A stretch of 45,537 nt of DNA from CAZSHG01 sp964606695 [NCBI: uncultured bacterium]. Its GTDB lineage: Bacteria; UBP14; UBA6098. The notes under the pieces were generated by a model. That model was not told the DNA's origin. It searched no databases and saw nothing but the letters and a program-made list of their open reading frames with translations. The translations under genes and the position numbers were made by a program. Below, piece after piece: positions 1 through 7,632 of this stretch (positions are counted from its first letter, which is position 1; every line of letters starts with the position of its first letter). Location of the stretch: the NCBI GenBank assembly GCA_964606695.1, contig CAZSHG010000024.1:1-45537 (forward strand), read 5' to 3'.

Positions 1-174
1 GACGAGTTCTACACGCAACTGCCGGACATCGAAAACGAACTCAAGCACTACACCGCGCATTTCAAGGGCAAAACGGTCTTCTGCAACTGCAAACCCCAAA
101 AATCAAAGCATCCATCAAATAGAAATGATAATAAATTTACTGTGTTGATAAAAACAAAAGAGAATTCAATATGA
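1..174 (+). pseudogene. N-terminal fragment of EcoRI-type adenine methyltransferase (left-edge partial)
   Basis: The first 30 codons (DEFYTQLPDIENEL...TVFCNC) match codons 14-43 of the better preserved stub at 2183-2539, with a few base differences. After base 91 the similarity stops and an unrelated, AT-rich tail of 27 codons runs to TGA at 172-174. This tail overlaps the next gene's ATG (171) as ATGA. The family (EcoRI_methylase) is normally about 330 residues with an NPPF catalytic motif that is absent here, so this piece cannot methylate. It is read as a remnant truncated when the downstream restriction cassette arrived. The true 5' end lies outside the window. Confidence 0.7.
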
Positions 175-902
175 AAATAGACATCAAGGACAAGAAGATT
201 ATAATAGACCTCCCAATCACAACTCCGACGGGCAAAGTCCGGGTAAAAAGACCTGTCGAAGGATTCGCACCGGAACCGGTCGCATGCCGAAGCAAAGAGA
301 TACTCGAAAATGACTATCTCGAATGGCAAATCGGATACGATACCGATAATTTAAACGAACCTTCAGTAATTCATAAACCGCCGATTCAAAAGGAAGTCGG
401 GACTCGGTATGGCTACGAGCTCACGAGATTGATTATCGAGGGTTCAAAGCTGGGGCTTATTACCGAAGACGAGATCGCGGAGTTAAAAGACTTAATAACC
501 GCAGATTTTGACGGCGTTGAAGAAACTGAGAAAATCGAGCTAAAACAAGCGCCACACTCCACACAATATATCGGAGAAAAATTCGGGTTCACACGCCATC
601 AATTAATAACGCCTGACTATATCAAAAAAGTGACGAAATATGCGGTCGAGATCAAGATTTCTCATAAGCAAAGAGCTGTCGGCAATCAGTCTATGATTTT
701 CTTAAATCTTCCGGTGCGTTTCTGCACGGCGCAAGACGGTTCCTCGATTATCGGGAGAATCGCGGAGAAGAAGGAAGAAATCCTGTACGTTATCGACTCC
801 ACAAACCGAAAACTGATATTCGACACGACGCTCGCGTTCGTCGTCGGCTCGAAAGCGCATCGAAAAGACATTGAACTAATCTTCAAAACATTGAAAATAT
901 GA
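171..902 (+). CDS. R.PabI-family restriction enzyme (restriction DNA glycosylase)
   Basis: This 243-residue protein is read as a R.PabI-family type II restriction enzyme. Characterised members (R.PabI, H. pylori and Campylobacter homologues) recognise GTAC and excise the adenines as a DNA glycosylase, leaving AP sites that break. Sequence support is the spacing of catalytic residues: E51, Y56 and D59 in EWQIGYDTD reproduce PabI E63/Y68/D71, and H230 with D233 in AHRKD reproduce H211/D214. Basic residues near R24/R27 could supply the PabI R32 role. The length is close to the family's roughly 220-230. The gene overlaps the downstream methyltransferase by 4 bp (ATGA) and begins inside the tail of the methylase stub, so translation is probably coupled. 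Codon use is more AT-rich than the flanking stubs, consistent with horizontal arrival. GTAC specificity is inferred from the family, not shown. Confidence 0.72.
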   Translation: MKIDIKDKKIIIDLPITTPTGKVRVKRPVEGFAPEPVACRSKEILENDYLEWQIGYDTDNLNEPSVIHKPPIQKEVGTRYGYELTRLIIEGSKLGLITEDEIAELKDLITADFDGVEETEKIELKQAPHSTQYIGEKFGFTRHQLITPDYIKKVTKYAVEIKISHKQRAVGNQSMIFLNLPVRFCTAQDGSSIIGRIAEKKEEILYVIDSTNRKLIFDTTLAFVVGSKAHRKDIELIFKTLKI

Positions 903-1690
903 GATTAAACGAGATAATACAGGGCGACGCCTTCGAGGAATTGAAAAAAATCCCGACCGAAACCGTTCAAGCGGTTATCGCGGACCCGCCATATTACAAC
1001 GTCCTCGACGAAGATTGGGACACCCAGTGGACCGAAGCCGAAGAATATCTCGAATGGTCTCTTCAATGGGTTTCCGAGGCTGTCCGGGTTTTGAAGGATG
1101 ACGGCTTGCTTTTTTGTTTCGGCCAACTTGGCAAACGCGAACACGTTTTTATCCATTTGATGTCTTATCTTTGCTATCGATTTCAGTTCCACGATCTGAT
1201 TATATGGGATCGAGCGGTCGGATACAACGAGCGTCGCGATAGCTTCACGCCGGCATACGAGATGGTTTTAATTCTACGAAAAAGCGATAACCCTAAATTC
1301 ATCAAGGACGCGGTCAGAGAGCCTTACGACGCAAAGACCATCGAGACGTACCTGCGGGACAACCGATATAAAGACAAGGAAGCCCGTCTAAAGCACCTTC
1401 AAGCGGGGAAATTTTCGACGAACATAATCAGGATTCCGAGTCTCAAAGGGAGTTCTAAAGAAAAGTGCGGCCACCCAAGCCAGAAACCCCTGGAACTCAT
1501 AGAAAAGCTCATAGCTTGTTCGACCGATCCCGGCGATGTCGTCCTCGATCCGTTTTTAGGTTCCGGCACGACCGCCTATGCGGCACAAGAGTTAGGCAGG
1601 GACTGGATAGGAATCGAAAAGGAAGCCGAATATATTGAAATAGCTAATCAACGTTTAGCTATAATCGATAACCAACTGAAGCTATTATGA
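899..1690 (+). CDS. Type II DNA adenine methyltransferase, cognate of the PabI-like enzyme
   Basis: A 263-residue beta-class amino-methyltransferase. Catalytic motif IV is DPPYYN at residues 29-34, a target-recognition region lies in the middle, and the SAM-binding motif I (LDPFLGSGTT) follows near residues 215-225, the order typical of the beta class. HPSQKP upstream of motif I is also characteristic. The DPPY motif favours N6-adenine methylation. Its start overlaps the stop of the PabI-like gene by ATGA, so the two form one operon and this enzyme should protect host sites (GTAC if the family rule holds). It appears full length with no frameshift. The alternative, an orphan methyltransferase, is unlikely given the coupling. 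Confidence 0.85.
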   Translation: MRLNEIIQGDAFEELKKIPTETVQAVIADPPYYNVLDEDWDTQWTEAEEYLEWSLQWVSEAVRVLKDDGLLFCFGQLGKREHVFIHLMSYLCYRFQFHDLIIWDRAVGYNERRDSFTPAYEMVLILRKSDNPKFIKDAVREPYDAKTIETYLRDNRYKDKEARLKHLQAGKFSTNIIRIPSLKGSSKEKCGHPSQKPLELIEKLIACSTDPGDVVLDPFLGSGTTAYAAQELGRDWIGIEKEAEYIEIANQRLAIIDNQLKLL

Positions 1691-1705
1691 GAAAGATACC
1701 AAAAA

Positions 1706-2040
1706 TTGCTGGCTTGTCGAAGGGTCGAAGCCCTGAGCCTGTCCAAAGCCCTCCCGCTTTCGCCCACCCCGTCATTGCGAGGCGATGTCCTGAGCACTCG
1801 TGCTGAGCCTGTCGAAGTATGTCGAAGGAAGGGCGAATGCCCGACGAAGCAATCTTTCCAAATGCAAAGGAGATTTCTCCCTTCGGTTCGAAATGACAGA
1901 CCGCCCTCTCATGTCATTTCGACAGAGGCCTTCAGGCCGACGAGAAATCTCGTCCAAATGCAGTGTCATTGCGAGGGCCTTAGCCCGAAGCAATCTCTTG
2001 CGCCCCGCGAAAAAAAGTAATTTTAGCCCTTGACAAGTTT
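1706..2040. repeat. Nested dispersed repeats between the two restriction cassettes
   Basis: The 1691-2182 gap holds no convincing gene. It contains mosaics of short dispersed elements: GTCATTGCGAGG...CGAAGCAATCT (about 1771-1854) with a second element (GAGCCTGTCGAAG type) nested inside it, then GAGATTTCTC...GAAATGACAG, then GTCATTTCGACAGAGG...GAGAAATCTC, and a second GTCATTGCGAGG...GAAGCAATCT copy (about 1966-1997). Such elements are common in environmental genomes and are noncoding; open frames here on both strands are by-products of their composition. 2041-2182 is unexplained apart from a 36-codon open frame from ATG 2069. Confidence 0.7.
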
Positions 2041-2182
2041 TATTCAGCAAACAATATTGAGGTTACTATGCAATGTGAAGTATTAAATACAGATAGGCTG
2101 GGACGACAGCAAACACAGCGGGCGGCCAAACGCCCCGACCGCCACCGAGCCAAACTCCAAACCACCGGAAGGACATAGCCCG

Positions 2183-2539
2183 ATGGGTAACGAAGACCTC
2201 ATAAAAGCGAAAAACGCGAAGAAGGACGAGTTCTACACGCAACTGCCGGACATCGAAAACGAACTCAAGCACTACACCGAGCATTTCAAAGGCAAAACGG
2301 TCTTCTGCAACTGCGACGACCCGCGCATAAGCAACTTCTTCTACTACTTCGCCTTCAACTTCGAGCACCTCGGCCTGAAGAAGCTCATAACCACCTGCTA
2401 CAAGAACGACACCCCCGACATGTTCAGCGTGCACGACAAGGAAAAGGCGATTTATCTCGAATACGAGGGCGACGTGGACGGCGACAAAACCCGCCCAAAT
2501 TCACCCCAAAGCAAACCGACGCGTTGCGTTAAAGGATAA
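2183..2539 (+). pseudogene. Truncated EcoRI-type adenine methyltransferase (N-terminal 107 residues)
   Basis: The product is 118 residues: MGNEDLIKAKNAKKDEFYTQ and onward through YLEYEGD is the N-terminal part of EcoRI-family adenine-specific methyltransferases. The last roughly 12 residues (after about base 2490) are out of family. The catalytic NPPF motif and the remaining two thirds are missing, so it is inactive as a methylase. An AAGGA ribosome-binding site precedes the ATG. It duplicates the fragment at 1-91, so the same 5' stub stands in front of each of two unrelated cassettes. The gene body is GC-richer than the following methyltransferase. Confidence 0.75.
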
Positions 2540-2547
2540 TTATTAGA

Positions 2548-3522
2548 ATGACGAAACAATCACTATCACTACTTGAGCCGCCCGAAATAAGCCAGAATTA
2601 TTCCTCTGAAAAAGAAATTGTCTTGAGGGCTTCAAGTGTTTTAGATTTTCTAAAAGATATTCCGCACGATTCTCTATCCCTAATTATAACTTCCCCGCCT
2701 TATAATATCGGGAAAGAATACGAAACTGAAGTTAGCTTATCAAAATATCTTCAGCAACAAGAGCAAGTAATAGAGCAATTGGTTACAAAATTAAAACCCG
2801 ATGGGAGTATTTGCTGGGAAGTGGGAAACTACGTCAATGATGGAGAAATATTTCCCTTAGATATCTATTTCTATGAGATTTTTAAGAGAATTGGACTAAA
2901 ACTTAGAAATAGAATTATCTGGCATTTTGGCCATGGCTTACATGCTTCGAAAAGATTCTCAGGACGCTATGAGACTATTCTCTGGTTCACGAAAAGCGAT
3001 GATTATAAATTCAACCTTGATAGCGTTAGAATTCCCTCAAAATATCCGGGGAAAAGACATTATAAAGGCCCAAATAAAGGGAAACCATCAGGGAATCCTC
3101 TTGGGAAGAACCCTTCTGACCTTTGGAAGTTCGTAGCGCAAGAATGGGATAAAGAGCTTTGGAATATCCCAAACGTGAAATCTAACCATCCTGAAAAAAC
3201 TGGTCATCCATGCCAATTTCCAATCGAGTTAATTGAGAGATGCGTTTTGGCCCTTACAGATGAAGGGGATTGGGTATTCGATCCATATGTCGGTGTAGGT
3301 TCGTCACTTATTGCGGCCCTAAGACATAGTAGAAAAGCGATCGGTTGCGACAAAGAAGAAACCTATATCGAGATAGCAAAAGAAAGAATAGAGCTTTTTT
3401 ACAATGGGGAATTGAAGATAAGACCTATGCAAAAACCGATTTATCAACCAACAGGAAGAGAAAAGACATCCCAAAAACCTAAAGAATGGAAAGAAGAGAG
3501 CAAAAAAAGGAGTTTATTATGA
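2548..3522 (+). CDS. Type II DNA methyltransferase, SPPY type (probable N4-cytosine)
   Basis: A 324-residue beta-class methyltransferase: catalytic TSPPYNIG at residues 48-55, HPCQFP and then motif I (FDPYVGVGSS) near residue 245, followed by GCDKEETYIEIA. The SPPY form of motif IV is typical of N4-cytosine enzymes such as M.BglII, M.BamHI and M.PvuII, though some N6-adenine enzymes share it. The stop (TGA 3520-3522) overlaps the ATG of the BglII-like endonuclease gene, giving a methyltransferase-first operon. The lysine-rich C-terminal tail carries the AAAGGAG that also serves as the endonuclease ribosome-binding site. It is intact and probably active. Confidence 0.85.
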   Translation: MTKQSLSLLEPPEISQNYSSEKEIVLRASSVLDFLKDIPHDSLSLIITSPPYNIGKEYETEVSLSKYLQQQEQVIEQLVTKLKPDGSICWEVGNYVNDGEIFPLDIYFYEIFKRIGLKLRNRIIWHFGHGLHASKRFSGRYETILWFTKSDDYKFNLDSVRIPSKYPGKRHYKGPNKGKPSGNPLGKNPSDLWKFVAQEWDKELWNIPNVKSNHPEKTGHPCQFPIELIERCVLALTDEGDWVFDPYVGVGSSLIAALRHSRKAIGCDKEETYIEIAKERIELFYNGELKIRPMQKPIYQPTGREKTSQKPKEWKEESKKRSLL

Positions 3523-4103
3523 GAATAGCAGGAAGATATTCGATTAAAAATGGTGAAGCTGTTTTACAGGAACAATACTCGTGGGTATTATCCGAAATTG
3601 AAGATATATTATCAAACGTCGATGCTAATTCCTCGAAAATAAAGATTAGCAAAGAGAAAACGATGAATGGAAAAGAGCTTTATAGCCCGGTCGATCTCAA
3701 TAAGAAGATAAAAAAAGGTTTCATCTCAAGAGGGTGGCAAAACGAAAAAGTAAGGTGTGATTATCCAACTGAATATTATTGCGAAGGCTACGTCCCTGCT
3801 GATGAAGTAAGAGGGGCTTTTCGTGATATGGACTTCGTTAAAGATAAAGTTGGTGTCGAAGTCCAGTTCGGTAAGTATTCATTTATGGTTTATAATGTCT
3901 GTGCAAAAATGACCATATTTCATAAACTCGACTTAATCGATATAGGGATTGAAATTGTCCCAATGAAAAACCTTGCTAAGGATATGTCATCAGGAGTATC
4001 TTATTTCGAGCAATTGGTTTGGGATTTATCAAATAGAGGTGAAGCAGATATAGATATACCCGTATTAGTTTTGGGCATAGACTTAGATAGCCAATTTGAT
4101 TGA
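3519..4103 (+). CDS. BglII/BstYI-like type II restriction endonuclease
   Basis: The ATG at 3519 is chosen (194 residues) because it has AGGAG just upstream and the ATGA overlap with the methyltransferase; an in-frame ATG at 3486 is possible but lacks these. The core matches the BglII endonuclease family: D105 in DMDF, then VEVQF with E114 and Q116, reproducing BglII D84, E93 and Q95 with the same 9-residue spacing. FHK, DIGIEIVP, MSSGVSYFEQ and the ADIDIPVLVLGID block follow in family order. The enzyme would cut double-stranded DNA at a GATC-centred hexamer (BglII AGATCT, BstYI RGATCY). The exact site is inferred only from the family. Confidence 0.8.
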   Translation: MRIAGRYSIKNGEAVLQEQYSWVLSEIEDILSNVDANSSKIKISKEKTMNGKELYSPVDLNKKIKKGFISRGWQNEKVRCDYPTEYYCEGYVPADEVRGAFRDMDFVKDKVGVEVQFGKYSFMVYNVCAKMTIFHKLDLIDIGIEIVPMKNLAKDMSSGVSYFEQLVWDLSNRGEADIDIPVLVLGIDLDSQFD

Positions 4104-4122
4104 ATAAGAAAACGACGGAACC

Positions 4123-4473
4123 ATGAGAAGCGCGCTATACAACAAGTTCAAGGACGAGGTCTTCGACGCGAAGGCGATAGAGAAAGAAACCGCTCTGCTT
4201 GTCCTCGACGACGATGTGTCGAACAAAAAGGGCATATATCCCTACATCCTCACGCGCGACGAGAAACACCTGAACATTCGCGCCTTCACGCAGGCTATGA
4301 AAATCAAGGTTTTCGAGTTGCAGGGGTGCAACTGCCCGATTTGCGGCAAGCATTTTGAACTTGGCGAAATGGAAGCCGACCACATAACGCCCTGGTGCGA
4401 AGGCGGCAAAACCGACGAGTCCAACTGCCAGCTCCTCTGCAAAGACTGCAACAGGCGGAAGAGCAGTAAATGA
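4123..4473 (+). CDS. HNH nuclease domain, C-terminal remnant of a DUF262/HNH-type protein
   Basis: This 116-residue frame matches the C-terminal end of GmrSD-like DUF262 proteins: a helical lead-in (YNKFKDEVFD...KKGIYPYILTRDEKHLNIRAF) followed by a zinc-type HNH motif with C71/C74 (CPICGKHF), D86-H87 (EADHITPW), N101 and C106/C109 (CKDCNRRK). All metal and catalytic positions look intact. The N-terminal DUF262 nucleotide-binding part, normally several hundred residues, is absent. The ribosome-binding site is poor. It is GC-rich like the methylase stubs and unlike the adjacent endonuclease, so it is read as the right-hand remnant of the ancestral locus replaced by the second cassette. It could still act as a stand-alone HNH protein. 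Confidence 0.75.
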   Translation: MRSALYNKFKDEVFDAKAIEKETALLVLDDDVSNKKGIYPYILTRDEKHLNIRAFTQAMKIKVFELQGCNCPICGKHFELGEMEADHITPWCEGGKTDESNCQLLCKDCNRRKSSK

Positions 4474-4499
4474 AAGAACTAAATCAAGGAGATAAAGAT

Positions 4500-5204
4500 A
4501 TGGTTAAAATACCTAAACAAAAAGTTTTAACGGAGCAAGTCTTAGAAGTTAGAAATCGGGTATCTGGTTTGTTTTTAGACGTTCGAGGAGAGGTTGCGGA
4601 TTTTGTCAGAGACAACAATTTTCTTCCGCATTGGAAAATTGAAGCGAATGTAGTTAACTTCTTCGATGAAGAGAGCAAAATAGAAAAAGAAGGGGCTTTT
4701 ATCGGTTATAAAAATGCAGGATATATATCTCTTAACCCGCCGACGGATAACTTTTTTAAAGAAAAAGCGAATAAATTCTGGAAGCTAATTAATACAAACA
4801 AACGTTATCAAATACCCGAGCCTACAAGATTTGGTCTAAGAACGAAGATATTCATTCCTTCACAAAAAACATTCGAAGAAATTAATAATCAATTTTATGA
4901 ATTGTTGTTTTCAAGCAAAGGCCGGTCATTATTAGGTGGTAAACAGACTGATTTACAATTTACGGTAGAATTGAATGAAGCTGGTTTTAACCTTCGAATA
5001 ACTGGCGGCCCTATTCATAAAGATGAAGCTAAACGCTATTTCCAATTCGATGATGATGAGTTTAAAAATACTGGTTTGTTTTTAGATATTGATATTTTCA
5101 AAAATGATAATATCCGAAAAGAAGAGATACCTTCATTAATTCAATCCGCGGTTGATATGACATTATGTAAAAGGAATGACTTTTACTCTTTGCTTAATAG
5201 TTAA
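4500..5204 (+). CDS. Unknown protein, first gene of a two-gene pair in the defence island
   Basis: I do not recognise this protein. With the start at ATG 4500 (AAGGAG 8 bp upstream) it has 234 residues; an ATG at 4470 overlapping the HNH stop as ATGA would give 244. It has no signal peptide, membrane segment or catalytic motif that I can name. It has a mixed alpha/beta composition with conserved-looking stretches around WKLINTNKRYQIPEPTRFG and FRIT/LRITGG-like strands, loosely reminiscent of the TIGR04255 sporadic family, which I cannot confirm. Its stop (TAA 5202-5204) directly abuts the ATG of a two-helix membrane protein, so the two are probably co-translated. Position next to restriction cassettes suggests a defence role, by inference only. 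Confidence 0.7.
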   Translation: MVKIPKQKVLTEQVLEVRNRVSGLFLDVRGEVADFVRDNNFLPHWKIEANVVNFFDEESKIEKEGAFIGYKNAGYISLNPPTDNFFKEKANKFWKLINTNKRYQIPEPTRFGLRTKIFIPSQKTFEEINNQFYELLFSSKGRSLLGGKQTDLQFTVELNEAGFNLRITGGPIHKDEAKRYFQFDDDEFKNTGLFLDIDIFKNDNIRKEEIPSLIQSAVDMTLCKRNDFYSLLNS

Positions 5205-5654
5205 ATGATATTAAAAAGATACACAATAGACGTTTATGACACGGAAGATACTCCGCAAACTACTATCCCTATACAATTTCCCGGTTTGCAAAACTGGAAC
5301 TTTAATCAAACAGAACAACAAGCTACACCTGAAAACCAAAAGGAGAATGTAGAACAAGAAATTGCAAACGAAGGTGAACAAGCTGAAATACAAAATGAAA
5401 TAACCGGTCGGACTATTCCTGATCTAATAGATAAATACTTGAATAGTTATGAACTTATCGTAGTTTTTCTCCTTTTGGGCTTTGTTATTTCGATTGGTAA
5501 ATTTGAAGATATCACGGATATTTGGAGGCCTCTTGTTATTGGCATATCATTGTCGGTTTGTTGGGGTGTTATTAAACTCATTAAATGGATAATGACGAAA
5601 AAAAATAACAAACAGTTTTCAACACCACCCCCTCCTTCGCCGGGGTGCGGGTAA
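5205..5654 (+). CDS. Small two-helix membrane protein, partner of the upstream gene
   Basis: A 149-residue protein: residues 1-75 are polar and Gln/Glu/Asn-rich (TEQQATPENQKENVEQ) and probably disordered, followed by two hydrophobic helices (about 84-100, IVVFLLLGFVISIG, and about 110-130, PLVIGISLSVCWGVIKL) and a basic tail. No family recognised. The last residues (TPPPPSPGCG) appear to be encoded by a proline-rich dispersed repeat, so the original C terminus may have been replaced. It starts on the base after the upstream stop, indicating coupling. A membrane effector for the upstream soluble protein is a possibility but unproven. Confidence 0.7.
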   Translation: MILKRYTIDVYDTEDTPQTTIPIQFPGLQNWNFNQTEQQATPENQKENVEQEIANEGEQAEIQNEITGRTIPDLIDKYLNSYELIVVFLLLGFVISIGKFEDITDIWRPLVIGISLSVCWGVIKLIKWIMTKKNNKQFSTPPPPSPGCG

Positions 5655-5820
5655 ATAGACGCCCTGCGTCGATTCGTTCTTTAATAGATTTAATTCATGT
5701 TATCCCGTAGGGTTTCGTAGGGCGGTTTGAAACTCGCCTGCTCTTTGCATGGCAATCGGGAAGGTCTCAGACCTTCCCCTAAGGTTTGAAAATAGAATCG
5801 GAATTGGGTAATAATGCCCA
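5655..5820. repeat. Noncoding stretch with dispersed hairpin repeat
   Basis: No gene seen. It contains a GTAGGGCGG...CTCGCCTGC type dispersed element and a strong hairpin at 5759-5779 with arms GGGAAGGTCT / AGACCTTCCC around one base. The hairpin could also terminate transcription from the pair above, although no T-tract follows. Confidence 0.45.
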
Positions 5821-5888
5821 AAAGTGATGAAAACGATGGAGAAAATAGGGAAAATGGCTGGATTTGGTGAAATAATAGGGGTTTTTGG

Positions 5889-6096
5889 CGTCCGGGGGCG
5901 AAATTGGACGTCCGAGGCTCTAAATTCTTCGCCCGAGGGCAAGATTTTGCGTCCGGTGCTCGAAATTGGACGTCCGGTGGGCAAGATTGAACGTCCGGGG
6001 CATGAGATTGAACGTCCGGTGGGTGAGATTCTCCGTCCGGAACCCGAGATTGAACGTCCGAAGGCGGCAATTCGCCGTCCGAAAACAAAAATTCAA
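5889..6096 (+). repeat. Degenerate 21-bp tandem array A (core CGTCCG)
   Basis: Ten copies of a CGTCCG core (one is CGCCCG) start at 5889, 5909, 5930, 5950, 5971, 5992, 6013, 6034, 6055 and 6076, i.e. spacings of 20, 21, 20, then 21 throughout. A second conserved block (AGATTG/AAATTG) lies about 14 bp after each core; the bases between are variable. The array is open in several frames; the plus frame reads heptads such as ERPVGEI, LRPEPEI, ERPKAAI. It ends 21 bp before the ATG of the helical/fibronectin protein at 6118. It is not CRISPR: the units are contiguous and imperfect with no unique spacers. Confidence 0.8.
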
Positions 6097-6117
6097 AACT
6101 GAAAAAGGAGGGCTATC

Positions 6118-7335
6118 ATGGCCAAAAAAACAAGAGACCCGCTACATGATCTTAATCATAACGAGTATGTGCCGTGGCTAAAGGATGTCGATAAGTATCT
6201 GGTCAATCATTCGGGCGACCCCGCTTATCCGGCGGAGTTGCACGCCCGGCTGACGCCGCTAATCGCGCCGCTGGAGGCCGCTATCAACGACTATCAAACC
6301 AAAAAGGACGACGAGGACGCCGCCAGCACGGATTACACGGCGGGTTACGAGGTGCTTGTCGCCAAGATGCGGCTCGCGCGGAATCTTTTGCCGACGATAA
6401 TCGACGATCCGTCGGTGCCGGCTGAGTTCAGTTTAGCGGAACAACTTCCGAATGGCCGGGACGAATTGGCGGTTCGGGCGCAGGCGTTCGTTACGAATTG
6501 GGAGGAGGTTTGCGACCCGGCGGTTCCGCCTGAGTATGCGTCGCTGGAAGCTCTTTTCAACGAAATCGTGGTGCTTTTCGGGGATTATTCGACACTGAAA
6601 GACGCTTACAGCACGGCGTATTACGCGATGGTCGATGCGCAGAACACCTTGCTTGAGGCGCGTGAGGCCTGCAACGAGGCGGAGCGGGATATATTCCATT
6701 GGTTCCGGGGTTTCCATCCCAAGGGCGACGATGAGTTCTGGACAGAGACGCCGTGGGGATGTGTTGGCGAGAGTGAGCCGGAGCAGTTGCCTGCGGTTAC
6801 GGGGTTGGCGCTGGATTATGAGGATCCGAATTTGACCGTGACTTGGGATGAGGTCGCGGGCGCCGACGGTTACAAGCTTATAATGGGCAACAATCCGACT
6901 ATTCTCACGACGACGCTCTATGTCGGGCCGGAGACGAGTTACACGTTCGATCCGCCGGGAGGGCATCATTATTTCCGCGTCTGGGCGATGAAAGGCGACG
7001 ATTTGGGCGAGCGCGGGGATTATGTCGAGATCGAAATCGAGGGGGTTCCGCCTGCAAAGCCTCACGGTTTGAAGGTTAAGCGCGAGGGCGGGTATCTCAA
7101 GTGGGAATGGAAATCTGGCGAGGTGCCGCAGTATTATCGGCTGTATATCGCGATCGTGGATACGGGCAGTCCGGAGCCGTCCATGCCCGACGAGCCGGAG
7201 CATGACGAGCTGATTACGTTGAGTGTCTCGACATTCGCGCCCGAATCGGGCAAGACGGTTTACGGTTGGGTTACGGCTTTCGGCGACGGAGCTGAGAGCG
7301 ATGCCGACGGGCCGGTGAGAATAGATATCGTGTAG
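6118..7335 (+). CDS. Helical-domain protein with two fibronectin type III-like domains
   Basis: A 405-residue protein with a strong AAGGAGG ribosome-binding site. Residues 1-205 are almost all helical, with no signal peptide, and end in FHPKGDDEFW and PWGCVGE. Two fibronectin III-like beta domains follow: about 222-312 (PAVTGLALDYEDPNLTVTWD, then GADGYKLIMG and YFRVWAM) and about 313-405 (PPAKPHGLKVK, then YYRLYIAI and YGWVTAFGD). No catalytic motif is visible. The helical part resembles the 230-residue protein at 13053 in length and helix layout, and both genes sit directly behind a 21-bp array. The export route and function are unknown. A bidentate terminator follows the stop. Confidence 0.8.
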   Translation: MAKKTRDPLHDLNHNEYVPWLKDVDKYLVNHSGDPAYPAELHARLTPLIAPLEAAINDYQTKKDDEDAASTDYTAGYEVLVAKMRLARNLLPTIIDDPSVPAEFSLAEQLPNGRDELAVRAQAFVTNWEEVCDPAVPPEYASLEALFNEIVVLFGDYSTLKDAYSTAYYAMVDAQNTLLEAREACNEAERDIFHWFRGFHPKGDDEFWTETPWGCVGESEPEQLPAVTGLALDYEDPNLTVTWDEVAGADGYKLIMGNNPTILTTTLYVGPETSYTFDPPGGHHYFRVWAMKGDDLGERGDYVEIEIEGVPPAKPHGLKVKREGGYLKWEWKSGEVPQYYRLYIAIVDTGSPEPSMPDEPEHDELITLSVSTFAPESGKTVYGWVTAFGDGAESDADGPVRIDIV

Positions 7336-7345
7336 AATTTAGAAT

Positions 7346-7408
7346 AACCCCCCTGCCCCCCTTGACAGGGGGGGGTTATATTAGGGCGGTTAGGAGCCGC
7401 CCTTTTTA
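7346..7408 (+). terminator. Double hairpin terminator after the helical/FN3 gene
   Basis: A first hairpin has arms AACCCCCCTG (7346-7355) and a G-rich partner ending at 7377. A second, canonical intrinsic terminator has AGGGCGG (7383-7389) pairing with CCGCCCT (7397-7403), followed by a run of five T. It begins 11 bp after the TAG stop at 7333-7335. Confidence 0.7.
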
Positions 7409-7554
7409 TATACCTCGTCATTGCGATGTTATATTTTAAACTAAAAGATCGAGCGTCTCGCTCGATGTGCGGCGAGATGCCGCATCTATTAATTTCATGA
7501 ACCTTACTCAATCCGTAATATGTCCTCGAACGAACCGCGAAGGAGAGTTGTGCA
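7409..7554. other. Noncoding stretch with two adjacent hairpins
   Basis: Within 7336-7747 the only other structures are ATCGAGCG/CGCTCGAT (7448-7466) and TGCGGC/GCCGCA (7468-7484), overlapping at their feet, probably a dispersed hairpin element. Nothing else is recognised apart from the small frame at 7555. Confidence 0.4.
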
Positions 7555-7632
7555 ATGTCGTCGATAAACCCGCAGGTTACGCCGAAAAAGCTCGAGGAGC
7601 TTCTCGCGCGTATGGAGAAACTTATCGAATAA
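7555..7632 (+). CDS. Possible 25-residue small protein
   Basis: ATG 7555 is preceded by AAGGAG 10 bp upstream and opens a 25-codon frame (MSSINPQVTPKKLEELLARM, then EKLIE) ending in TAA. The second half is a good amphipathic helix. It has no neighbour within 115 bp on either side and no family is recognised. It may be a real micro-protein or the decayed N terminus of a larger gene. Confidence 0.35.
   Translation: MSSINPQVTPKKLEELLARMEKLIE

Noticed and set aside
1706-2050. Several 77-104 codon open frames on both strands
   Set aside because: They translate dispersed noncoding repeats and have no independent support.
5889-6096. 21-bp arrays as CRISPR
   Set aside because: Units are contiguous and imperfect, with no constant repeat separated by unique spacers, and no cas genes are present.
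6433-7203. A 256-codon minus-strand open frame opposite the FN3 protein
   Set aside because: Antisense shadow; the plus-strand product has a strong ribosome-binding site and recognisable FN3 domains.
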